Below, piece by piece: positions 7,449-14,727 of a DNA stretch of 64,000 nucleotides. The DNA lies in NCBI RefSeq assembly GCF_009017255.1, contig NZ_WBZB01000002.1, positions 25,270 through 89,269 on the forward strand, read 5' to 3'. Position numbers and translations under genes: made by a program. The notes under the pieces were generated by a model, which made no database searches, had not been told where the DNA came from, and saw only the letters and a list, made by a program, of their open reading frames with translations. This DNA comes from Alkaliphilus serpentinus (GTDB lineage Bacteria; Bacillota; Clostridia; Peptostreptococcales; Natronincolaceae). Each line of letters opens with the position of its first letter. The stretch's first letter is position 1.

Positions 7449-9359
7449 TTAACCCTTTTTAATGGCCTTGAAGGGACAGGCTGCCATACAAGCTCCACAC
7501 TTTATACAATCAGCTTGTCTAATAACATATACTTCTTTACCTTTAACTCCATCAATACAGTTAACGGGACACTTATTAGCACAGATTCCGCATTTCTTAC
7601 ATGCCTCTGGAATTACAAGGTATTGTAATAAGCCTTGACAAACTCCAGCGGGGCACTTTTTATCTTTAACATGGGCTTCGTATTCATGTCTAAAATAGTG
7701 AAGGGTAGATAATACCGGGTTAGGTGCCGTTTGCCCTAAACCACATAATGACGTATTCTTGATGGTTTTAGCTAAGGATTCCAGCTTGTTTAAGTCAGCT
7801 TCTTCTCCTTCGCCTTCAGTAATTCTCTCAAGGATTTCTAGCATCCTCTTTGTACCCTCACGACAGGGTGTACATTTACCACAGGATTCATCTACAGTAA
7901 AATCCAAGAAGAATCTAGCGATATCCACCATGCAGTTATCTTCGTCCATTACAATCATTCCACCGGACCCCATCATAGACCCCAGGGAGATTAAGTTATC
8001 GTAATCAATGGCTGCATCAAGATGGTCTGCAGGAATACATCCACCAGAGGGGCCACCAGTTTGAACAGCCTTAAAGGCCTTACCATTGGGAATTCCTCCC
8101 CCTACTTCATATATAACCTCCCTTAGGGTTGTTCCCATTGGGATTTCCAGTAAGCCAGTATTATTAATCTTTCCTCCTAGGGCAAAAACCTTTGTTCCTT
8201 TAGATTTCTCGGTTCCGATACTTGAATACCATTCCGCCCCATTTAAAATTATCTGAGGGATATTTGCATAGGTTTCTACGTTATTTAATAGGGTTGGCTT
8301 ATCCCAAATTCCCTTATGGGCAGGGAATGGCGGTCTTGGTCTTGGCATCCCTCTTTTTCCTTCAATTGAATTAATAAGGGCCGTTTCCTCTCCACATACA
8401 AAAGCTCCTGCCCCCAATCGTATCTCCATATCAAAATTAAAATCTGTTCCAAAAATAGATTTACCTAAAAGACCAAATTTTCTTGCATCCTCTATTGCTA
8501 TTTGCAGCCGGGCTACAGCAATTGGATATTCTGCTCTAATATATACGTAACCCATATCAGCGCCTACTGCATAGCCTGCTATAGCCATGGCTTCAACAAT
8601 AGCATGGGGATCCCCCTCCAACACTGAACGGTCCATAAAGGCTCCTGGATCTCCCTCATCTGCATTACAGGCTACATATTTCTGGTCCCCCTCTGCCTTA
8701 GCTGTAAACTCCCACTTTAATCCAGTAGGAAATCCACCGCCACCCCTACCTCTAAGGCCTGATTTTTTTACTTCATCGATTGCTTCTTCTGGAGTCATTT
8801 CTGTCAATACCTTGGAAAGGGCCTTATAGCCATCAAAGGCAATATATTCTTCTATATCCTCTGGGCTAATTAATCCACAGTTTCTTAAAGCCACCCTTTG
8901 CTGCTTTTTGTAAAAGTCCACTTCATCGATGGGCTTTACTTGATCCCCATCTATGGCTCCCTTAAATAATAGGTGGGTTACTACCTTTCCCTTTAATAGG
9001 TGCTCCTCTACTATTTCCTCTACATCCTTCTCTTTAATTCTACTATAGAAGGCTCCCTCTGGGTGGACTATTACAATGGGTCCAGCTTCACATAGTCCAA
9101 AACATCCTGTTTTTATAAGCTTAACTTCCTTTTTCAATTGGTGTTTTTCAAGCTGAATTTCCATTTTATTGATAATTTTTTGGCATCCTGAGGAAGTACA
9201 TCCTGTTCCTCCACATACCAACACATCCTTAGGTTTTCCATCTGTTAACCCCTCACCGGAGGCTTCAGCTTCTACATTTGCATCCTCTACATTCCTTCTC
9301 AAATTCACCTTTTCCAGGGATTTTTGACGAATTCTATCAAGATCTTGAATAGACTTCAT
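7449..9359 (-). CDS. NuoF/HndC-like diaphorase subunit of formate dehydrogenase, with fused HndB-type N terminus
   Basis: 636 residues. Order of parts: residues 1-21 resemble the start of the HndB protein at 18280-18660 (16 of 21 identical); a short acidic linker; a thioredoxin-like [2Fe-2S] domain (CGGTGCTSSGC, later TGCFGLCEAGP); the FMN/NADH-binding NuoF core (GLRGRGGGGFPTGLKW); a [4Fe-4S] motif ESCGKCTPCREGTKRM; and a C-terminal 2x[4Fe-4S] ferredoxin domain. It would transfer electrons between NAD(P)H and FdhA, and possibly ferredoxin by bifurcation. It is 42 bases upstream of fdhA and 18 after the NuoE-like gene. It is closely similar to HydB at 16493-18280. Confidence 0.94.
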   Translation of the reverse strand: MKSIQDLDRIRQKSLEKVNLRRNVEDANVEAEASGEGLTDGKPKDVLVCGGTGCTSSGCQKIINKMEIQLEKHQLKKEVKLIKTGCFGLCEAGPIVIVHPEGAFYSRIKEKDVEEIVEEHLLKGKVVTHLLFKGAIDGDQVKPIDEVDFYKKQQRVALRNCGLISPEDIEEYIAFDGYKALSKVLTEMTPEEAIDEVKKSGLRGRGGGGFPTGLKWEFTAKAEGDQKYVACNADEGDPGAFMDRSVLEGDPHAIVEAMAIAGYAVGADMGYVYIRAEYPIAVARLQIAIEDARKFGLLGKSIFGTDFNFDMEIRLGAGAFVCGEETALINSIEGKRGMPRPRPPFPAHKGIWDKPTLLNNVETYANIPQIILNGAEWYSSIGTEKSKGTKVFALGGKINNTGLLEIPMGTTLREVIYEVGGGIPNGKAFKAVQTGGPSGGCIPADHLDAAIDYDNLISLGSMMGSGGMIVMDEDNCMVDIARFFLDFTVDESCGKCTPCREGTKRMLEILERITEGEGEEADLNKLESLAKTIKNTSLCGLGQTAPNPVLSTLHYFRHEYEAHVKDKKCPAGVCQGLLQYLVIPEACKKCGICANKCPVNCIDGVKGKEVYVIRQADCIKCGACMAACPFKAIKKG

Positions 9360-9377
9360 ATCTATCCTTCCCTCCTT

Positions 9378-9851
9378 TTAATATTTCTCAATGATTGCGG
9401 GTATATCTTTAAGCTCTAATCGTCCGTATACATCTTCATTAACAGTTATAACAGGTGCCAAGCCACAAGCACCTATACATCTTGTAGCCTCTAATGTAAA
9501 TTTTCCATCCTCCGAGGTTTTGCCAACCTTGGTATTGGTTAATTGGCTAATTTTATCCAATATTGGTTGGGCTCCCCTCACATAACAGGCTGTACCCATG
9601 CATACTCCAATAACAAACTCCCCCCTAGGCTCTAGGGTAAATTGTGAATAGAAGGTTACTACACCATAGATTTCACTTATAGGGATTTTTAGCGACTCTG
9701 ATATCACTTTTTGAACCTCAAGGGGTATACATCCAAAAATCCTCTGAGCTTCATGAAGTACAGGCATAAGGGCTCCCTTAGTTTCTTTGTTGGCAGCAAT
9801 CACTTCATCAAGTCTGCTAAAGTTCTCTTCAGTAAACAAATTCTTAGCCAT
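9378..9851 (-). CDS. NuoE/HndA-like [2Fe-2S] subunit of the formate dehydrogenase complex
   Basis: 157 residues: a helical N-terminal domain, then a thioredoxin-like [2Fe-2S] domain with the four cysteines in CMGTACYVRG and TRCIGACG. It is the first gene of the formate operon, with GGAGGAG before its ATG. Compared with the paralogue at 18679, residues 1-81 differ at 18 positions but residues 82-151 are identical. NuoE-type subunits sit on NuoF in the diaphorase module. Upstream are a TATAAT box and several dyad sites. Confidence 0.95.
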   Translation of the reverse strand: MAKNLFTEENFSRLDEVIAANKETKGALMPVLHEAQRIFGCIPLEVQKVISESLKIPISEIYGVVTFYSQFTLEPRGEFVIGVCMGTACYVRGAQPILDKISQLTNTKVGKTSEDGKFTLEATRCIGACGLAPVITVNEDVYGRLELKDIPAIIEKY

Positions 9852-9902
9852 AAAACTCCTCCTTGCTTTATATCAATTTCAAACTTATCCTAGTAAAATG
9901 AA

Positions 9903-9931
9903 TTGATACAATAATCTCATTATTCTATCAA
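9903..9931. promoter_or_regulatory. 29-bp dyad operator upstream of the formate operon
   Basis: Left arm TTGATACAATAAT (9903-9915) and right arm ATTATTCTATCAA (9919-9931) are inverted copies with one mismatch, around CTC. The dyad lies 51-80 bases before the NuoE-like start, downstream of a TATAAT box on the minus strand (about 9945). It has no T-run, so a protein-binding site in a repressor position is more likely than a terminator. The regulator is unknown. Confidence 0.6.
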
Positions 9932-9994
9932 CAATCATTATATCATTTAATAGCGACGTTAAATTTATAACCATTTTGTGTAATAATTAAAAAA

Positions 9995-10014
9995 TCCATA
10001 AGATATCTTATGGA
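9995..10014. promoter_or_regulatory. 20-bp perfect palindrome upstream of the formate operon
   Basis: TCCATAAGATATCTTATGGA reads the same on both strands. It lies about 145 bases before the NuoE-like start, upstream of the probable promoter. It is a candidate activator or repressor site. The rest of the 511-bp gap (9852-10362) holds an 18-bp Rex-like site and the hydF terminator but no gene. Confidence 0.45.
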
Positions 10015-10174
10015 AGTGTCTTTCAGTCTTTAATGATTCTTTTGTTTTCAGCACTTTTGAAGGATTTTCTTCTTTTCTTGTTTATCAGATTAAATTCCTT
10101 TTAGTAGTTTTCCCTCCATTAAAAGGAATTTTCTTTAAATAAAAGGGATAAAATAATCATATTTTTCAGAATCT

Positions 10175-10192
10175 TTGATAAATATTTATCAT
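10175..10192. promoter_or_regulatory. Rex-like 18-bp dyad, formate operon side
   Basis: TTGATAA-ATAT-TTATCAT has the 7-4-7 architecture of Rex sites (TTGTTAA-N4-TTAACAA) but differs at the fourth base of each half. It lies 324 bases before the NuoE-like start. It is weaker than the site at 19374. Confidence 0.35.
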
Positions 10193-10271
10193 TAATCGAG
10201 ATTTCTAATTTGAAATTGTAAAAACACTACAAATAAACAATCTTCTTATTTACTGTTGAGAATCTTTTTCA

Positions 10272-10315
10272 TAAAAAAACCCCAAATGTAGTGATGTTTT
10301 CCTACCTTTGGGATT
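10272..10315 (-). terminator. Intrinsic terminator of the hydG-hydE-hydF operon
   Basis: On the minus strand AATCCCAAA (10307-10315) pairs with TTTGGGGTT (10278-10286), one G-U pair, followed by TTTTTT. It lies 48 bases past the hydF stop. Confidence 0.8.
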
Positions 10316-10362
10316 TACTAAATCCTATTTAGCATTTATATTTAAATATCTAATCTGTCTTA

Positions 10363-11556
10363 TCAACCTTTTTTTAAAAAAGGTGCAATTGTTCTGTCAA
10401 GGATACCATTTACATAGGATATCAACACTCCATAGTTGACTATAGGTACACCAGCTCTTTCTGCCACCCCAATTCTATAAAGCATCTCTTTGCGATTTTG
10501 CATACAGGACCCACAATGGACCACAAGGTCAAAGCCCTCTAGGTTGTCTGGAAAGGCAGTTCCTTGAACCCATTGGAAATCTAATTTCTTTCCACTAATC
10601 TGTTCCAACCATTTGGGAATCTTTACGGTACCTATATCCTCATCCTGCCTATGATGGCTGCATCCCTCTGCAATGAGAACCTTAGCTCCATCTCGTAATT
10701 TTCTTATTCCATTGGTGCCCTCCACCAAGGTTTTTAGATCTCCCTTATGGTTGGCATAAATAATTGAGAAGGAGGTTAGGGGGATATCCTTTGGCAACTT
10801 TTCATTTACCTCTTTAAAGGCTTGGGAATCGGTTATAACCAATTTAGGCCCATTCTTCAGATGACTCAAGGTTTCCTCCAACTGAGTTTCCTTACAAACC
10901 GTCATAACGGCATCGGCATCTAATATGGCCCTGATCACCTGCACCTGAGGCAATATCATTCTGCCCTTCGGTGCAGAAGAATCTATTGGGGTTACCAAGA
11001 CAATCATATCTCCTTTTTCAACTAAGGTATCCAATAAGGGTTTTTCTGCCGTAGAAGGAGCAACATCAATTATGAGCCTCTTTAGCTCCTCAATACCCTC
11101 TTTATATTTTGCACTGAGGCTGATTGTTGGCAACCCTGCATAATGGATTTCTTTATCGTTCGTGTTTACTAAATCAATTTTATTTACAGCAATAATCGTA
11201 GGAATTTTTCTTTCCTTCATAATGGCTATAAGCTCTTCTTCGAAGTTGCCTATTGCTATTTGAGGATCCGTAACAATGATGGCCACATCAGTTTTGTTAA
11301 GAACTTCCTTGGTTTTCTGTATTCTGAGGTTACCCACAATCCCTTCATCATCTATGCCAGCTGTATCGATGATCAGCACAGGACCAATTGGCAATATCTC
11401 CATGGCCTTATAAACAGGGTCCGTAGTGGTGCCTGCCACCTCTGATACCAAGGCAATATCTTGATTGGTCAAGGCATTAATCAGGCTAGATTTTCCTGCA
11501 TTTCTTCTGCCAAATATAGCAATGTGCAATCTATTTCCTCTAGGGGTCTGGTTCAT
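10363..11556 (-). CDS. hydF: [FeFe]-hydrogenase maturation GTPase HydF
   Basis: 397 residues. HydF is the scaffold on which the 2Fe subcluster is loaded before transfer to HydA. The N-terminal GTPase has GRRNAGKSSLIN (P-loop), DTAGIDDEG (switch II) and NKID. A dimerisation domain follows. The C-terminal cluster-binding domain shows the CSHH motif and the distant HCGSC motif, the HydF-specific ligands. Its ATG overlaps the hydE stop by one base (TAATG), and AAGGAGGGG lies in the last hydE codons, so the two are translationally coupled. It is the last gene of the maturation operon. Confidence 0.97.
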   Translation of the reverse strand: MNQTPRGNRLHIAIFGRRNAGKSSLINALTNQDIALVSEVAGTTTDPVYKAMEILPIGPVLIIDTAGIDDEGIVGNLRIQKTKEVLNKTDVAIIVTDPQIAIGNFEEELIAIMKERKIPTIIAVNKIDLVNTNDKEIHYAGLPTISLSAKYKEGIEELKRLIIDVAPSTAEKPLLDTLVEKGDMIVLVTPIDSSAPKGRMILPQVQVIRAILDADAVMTVCKETQLEETLSHLKNGPKLVITDSQAFKEVNEKLPKDIPLTSFSIIYANHKGDLKTLVEGTNGIRKLRDGAKVLIAEGCSHHRQDEDIGTVKIPKWLEQISGKKLDFQWVQGTAFPDNLEGFDLVVHCGSCMQNRKEMLYRIGVAERAGVPIVNYGVLISYVNGILDRTIAPFLKKG

Positions 11557-12863
11557 TATATCCCCTCCTTACTGGTAACTTTTAAATACTTGGGTAGCCT
11601 TCTATTGGCCCCTTTAACTGCATCTATGGCTGATTGGATATCAATCATGTTTTTGTTTTTATATAGTTGATAGCTTTTTTTATATTTATCAGGAGTTGAA
11701 ATTAGCATAATGGTGTTGGCACCAACCTCCAGGGCCTTCCTCTGACCATCAGCATCAATTGAAGCCAAGGCTGTGGTTGCTGGTAGAAATACATTCTTAC
11801 ATACAATTCTAGTTACTGCTATGGCCTTTAAGGTCATCTCCACGCTGCCAGTTGGTAAATTTTCATAGGGTGTACCCGGCGCAGGAATGAAGGGTCCAAT
11901 ACCAATCATATGAATACCCATATCTCTATAATAAACAATATCATCGGCTATATCCTCAACGGTTTGCCCAGGTAGACCAATCATATTGCCAGAACCATTA
12001 ACATAACCCAATTCCTTAAGCCATTTAGCACATTGTAGTCTTTGGTCAAAATCATTATCTGGATGGATTCTTTCAAAAACCTCTTGATTGGTGGTTTCAA
12101 TTTTCAATAGAAAATTATTAGCTCCCGCTTCTCTAAACTTCAGGTAATCTTCCCGACTACGTTCACCGATACTGAGGGTAATCCCCATTTTCGTTTCTTT
12201 TTTAATCCTTCTGAGGATGCTACAGATTTTTTCTGTGGTGTAGTAATCATCTTCTCCCGACTGTAGTATTACCGTCTTTATCCCTAGACTTAAAATATCC
12301 TTAACTGCCTCCAATATCTCATCCTCCTCCATACGATAGCGGTGGGGAAGATCACAGCCCTTTCTAATACCACAGTAATTACAGCTCTTTTTACAGTAGT
12401 TAGAAAACTCAATAGCCGCTCTAATCTCTACTATATCTCCAACAATTTCCCTTCTAAGTCGGTCGGCAACCCCATAGAGAGTTTCAATTTCCTTCTTGGA
12501 TTCAGTCTTAAGAAGAAGAAGGATATCCTCTTTGGTAAGGTCCATTCCCAACTCTATCTTATTCATAACTACTTGGAAGGCTGTTGAGATATTTTGATTT
12601 TTTAAAGCCTCCATTAACCCTGTTAGTTTTCTGGTTTCATATGGATGTATTGAAAATTTAATATTGGTATTCTCTAAAGATTCCTCTGCACTTTTCTTGT
12701 CTATTTCTTCTAAAAGAATAGAGGTACTACAAATGGATCCATATTGACTGGGGGTTGGAACAAGGTCAACAACTAGACCCCTTTCCCTCAGTATAGTATC
12801 TGCCTTCAGCATGTGATTGGTAGAACTGCATACAATTATAATTCTTTTAATTTGGGTAGTCAT
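11556..12863 (-). CDS. hydE: [FeFe]-hydrogenase maturase HydE with an N-terminal DUF3343 domain
   Basis: 435 residues, about 85 longer than usual HydE. Residues 5-85 look like DUF3343 (a 'putative Se/S carrier-like' family): IIIVCSSTNHMLKA, then LVPTPSQYGSICS with Cys45 at the family's conserved cysteine place. The HydE proper starts near residue 95. It has the radical SAM motif CKKSCNYC (Cys157, 161, 164) and the family's C-terminal barrel. HydE works on the Fe-cysteine-CO/CN synthon made by HydG. The extra domain is in frame with no start nearby that would exclude it: the ATG at 12863 follows hydG by 21 bases. A sulfur-related role for it is inference. Confidence 0.95.
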   Translation of the reverse strand: MTTQIKRIIIVCSSTNHMLKADTILRERGLVVDLVPTPSQYGSICSTSILLEEIDKKSAEESLENTNIKFSIHPYETRKLTGLMEALKNQNISTAFQVVMNKIELGMDLTKEDILLLLKTESKKEIETLYGVADRLRREIVGDIVEIRAAIEFSNYCKKSCNYCGIRKGCDLPHRYRMEEDEILEAVKDILSLGIKTVILQSGEDDYYTTEKICSILRRIKKETKMGITLSIGERSREDYLKFREAGANNFLLKIETTNQEVFERIHPDNDFDQRLQCAKWLKELGYVNGSGNMIGLPGQTVEDIADDIVYYRDMGIHMIGIGPFIPAPGTPYENLPTGSVEMTLKAIAVTRIVCKNVFLPATTALASIDADGQRKALEVGANTIMLISTPDKYKKSYQLYKNKNMIDIQSAIDAVKGANRRLPKYLKVTSKEGI

Positions 12864-12884
12864 CGATGGCCTCCTTAACCTTGT

Positions 12885-14258
12885 TTAGAAGAAAAGATCC
12901 CGCTTACCTTTTTCTGTTTCCTTTAGCTTTTCTTTTGTTAACTCTTTAATATTTTCATTTTCAATCTCTTCAAGGGACTTTTCTATCAGTTGGTCTCCTA
13001 TTTCTTTTAATTCTTCATCTCCAAAGTCCAGTAAATGCTCCTTAAGGGTTAGAATGGCATTAGATTGACAGAATTCATGGATTTCTGCTTCCTTTGCTAA
13101 GCCCATAAAGACCTCTCCAGTTCTTTTAGCCCGATAGCAGGCAGTACAGAAGCTGGGTAAATGTCCTTGATTACAGATTACTTTAAGAACCTCCTTTAAG
13201 CTTCTTTCGTCGCTGGTTTCAAACTGTTCGGCATCATGGTCCTCATTGTGATAACCTCCAGGATTGGTCTTAGACCCCGCTGATGCCTGAGAAACCCCTA
13301 GGTCAAAGAGCTCATCCCTTAGTTTACTAGGTTCCCTAGTTGATAATATAATTCCAGTGTAGGGTAGGGTTAATCTGTATACGGCTATGATTTTTTTGAA
13401 GTTCTCATCGGTTACTTCATAGGGAGTTTCCTTAATGGCAGCGTCAATGGCTGGTCTTAGTCTGGGAACGGAAACTGTATGGGGACCAACATTAAGGGTT
13501 TCATCCATATACTGGGCATGCATAAGGGTTGCCAAAACATCAAAGCGATAATCGTATAACCCTAGTAAAACCCCAATTCCTAAATCATCTATTCCTGCTT
13601 CAAAAGCCCTGTTAATGGCCAATAATCGATAGTCATAATCCTTTTTTAAACCTGAGGGATGCATTTGTCGATAGGTGTCCCGATGATAGGTTTCTTGAAA
13701 TATTTGATAGGTTCCTATTCCCGCCCCCTTCAAGGTACGGAAATCCTCCACTGACATAGGTGCAGCATTTACATTAATTCTTCTTATGTCTGTATGATCA
13801 TATACTGCCTTTAGGCTTTCAACAATATGGGTAATGGTGGTGTATCTTGGATCTTCACCACAGACCATTAGAATTCTTTTATGACCCTGTTCCTCTATTG
13901 TTTTAGCCTCTTCCACTACCTCATCTATATTTAATGTCTTTCTATGAAGATGCTTGTTGTCTACTCTAAATCCGCAATACAAACAGTTATTTATACAATG
14001 ATTACTGGTATATAGAGGTGCAAAAACTACGATCCTTTTACCATAGATGGTATTTTTAACTTCCCTAGCAGCATGGTACAAATCCTCCATCAAATCTAGA
14101 TCCTCCAACTGAAGCAATGCCGCAGCCTCCTCTAGGCTTAGTCCTTTACCCCTTCTGCCTTTATTAATAATTTCAATAATCTCTGCTCTTTTAAAGTTTT
14201 TGCCTTGATGAAGAAGTTTTTCAATTTTCACTTCATTTATTATTTTTAAAGTATCCAT
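12885..14258 (-). CDS. hydG: [FeFe]-hydrogenase maturase HydG (tyrosine lyase)
   Basis: 457 residues, normal length. HydG cleaves tyrosine to make the CO and CN ligands of the H-cluster. The radical SAM motif CINNCLYC is near residue 92. The C-terminal auxiliary-cluster motif CTACYRAKRTGEVFMGLAK lies near residue 380, with the following cysteine in EFCQSNA. It follows the TM1266-type gene by 21 bases and precedes hydE by 21 bases, so the four genes form one operon. Confidence 0.98.
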   Translation of the reverse strand: MDTLKIINEVKIEKLLHQGKNFKRAEIIEIINKGRRGKGLSLEEAAALLQLEDLDLMEDLYHAAREVKNTIYGKRIVVFAPLYTSNHCINNCLYCGFRVDNKHLHRKTLNIDEVVEEAKTIEEQGHKRILMVCGEDPRYTTITHIVESLKAVYDHTDIRRINVNAAPMSVEDFRTLKGAGIGTYQIFQETYHRDTYRQMHPSGLKKDYDYRLLAINRAFEAGIDDLGIGVLLGLYDYRFDVLATLMHAQYMDETLNVGPHTVSVPRLRPAIDAAIKETPYEVTDENFKKIIAVYRLTLPYTGIILSTREPSKLRDELFDLGVSQASAGSKTNPGGYHNEDHDAEQFETSDERSLKEVLKVICNQGHLPSFCTACYRAKRTGEVFMGLAKEAEIHEFCQSNAILTLKEHLLDFGDEELKEIGDQLIEKSLEEIENENIKELTKEKLKETEKGKRDLFF

Positions 14259-14279
14259 TTTTTTACCTCCTTTATATTA

Positions 14280-14525
14280 CTACTTTTTAGTTAATACACT
14301 TTTTACTGTAACTCCCGATAATCTTCCCAGTTTGCCAGTAAGACCTCCAATTTCATCGGTGGTACCATCAATTAAAACCGATATGATGGATACCCCCTTT
14401 TCTTTGTAGGGAACCCCCATCCTTCCGATGATGATATCTCCATATTTACTTAACAAATCATTAACCTCATGTATATTACTCTTTTCTTCAACTATGATGG
14501 CCACAACACCTATACGCTTTTCCAT
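14280..14525 (-). CDS. TM1266-type putative regulator of the iron-only hydrogenase system
   Basis: 81 residues, an ACT-like ferredoxin fold protein (KRIGVVAIIVEEK, then IIGRMGVPYKEKGVSIISV). These proteins are regularly found beside hydEFG in Clostridia and Thermotogae and are annotated as putative regulators; the function is not proven. I chose the ATG at 14525 because GGGGAG lies 9 bases upstream and the family begins at this point. A longer frame back to 14621 would run through the terminator hairpin and is rejected. First gene of the maturation operon. Confidence 0.88.
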   Translation of the reverse strand: MEKRIGVVAIIVEEKSNIHEVNDLLSKYGDIIIGRMGVPYKEKGVSIISVLIDGTTDEIGGLTGKLGRLSGVTVKSVLTKK

Positions 14526-14563
14526 TCCATTACACTCCCCTTGTTGAATAATCCTTTGGTAAG

Positions 14564-14598
14564 AAGTAAAAGGAGCCCTCAAAAAGTAGGAGGGCTCC
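14564..14598 (-). terminator. Terminator between hydA and the maturation operon
   Basis: GGAGCCCTC and GAGGGCTCC (14572-14580, 14590-14598) form a perfect 9-bp GC-rich stem, followed on the minus strand by TTTTACTT. It lies 130 bases after the hydA stop and 39 bases before the TM1266-type start. It may end hydA transcription fully or attenuate read-through into hydGEF. Confidence 0.8.
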
Positions 14599-14727
14599 AA
14601 TATTTCACTAATCCTTCTCACCTTTTGCTCAGTTATACTTCACAATCAGTTACCTATATTCAGTTCTTTAAATCCTTTCCTCTTGATGAATCCTAATCCA
14701 TCCTTCAGAAAATCTTATATCTCTTAA

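Noticed and set aside
14526..14621. Longer start for the TM1266-type gene
   Set aside because: The added 32 codons run through a terminator hairpin with T-run, and the family starts at the ATG at 14525, which has a good ribosome site.
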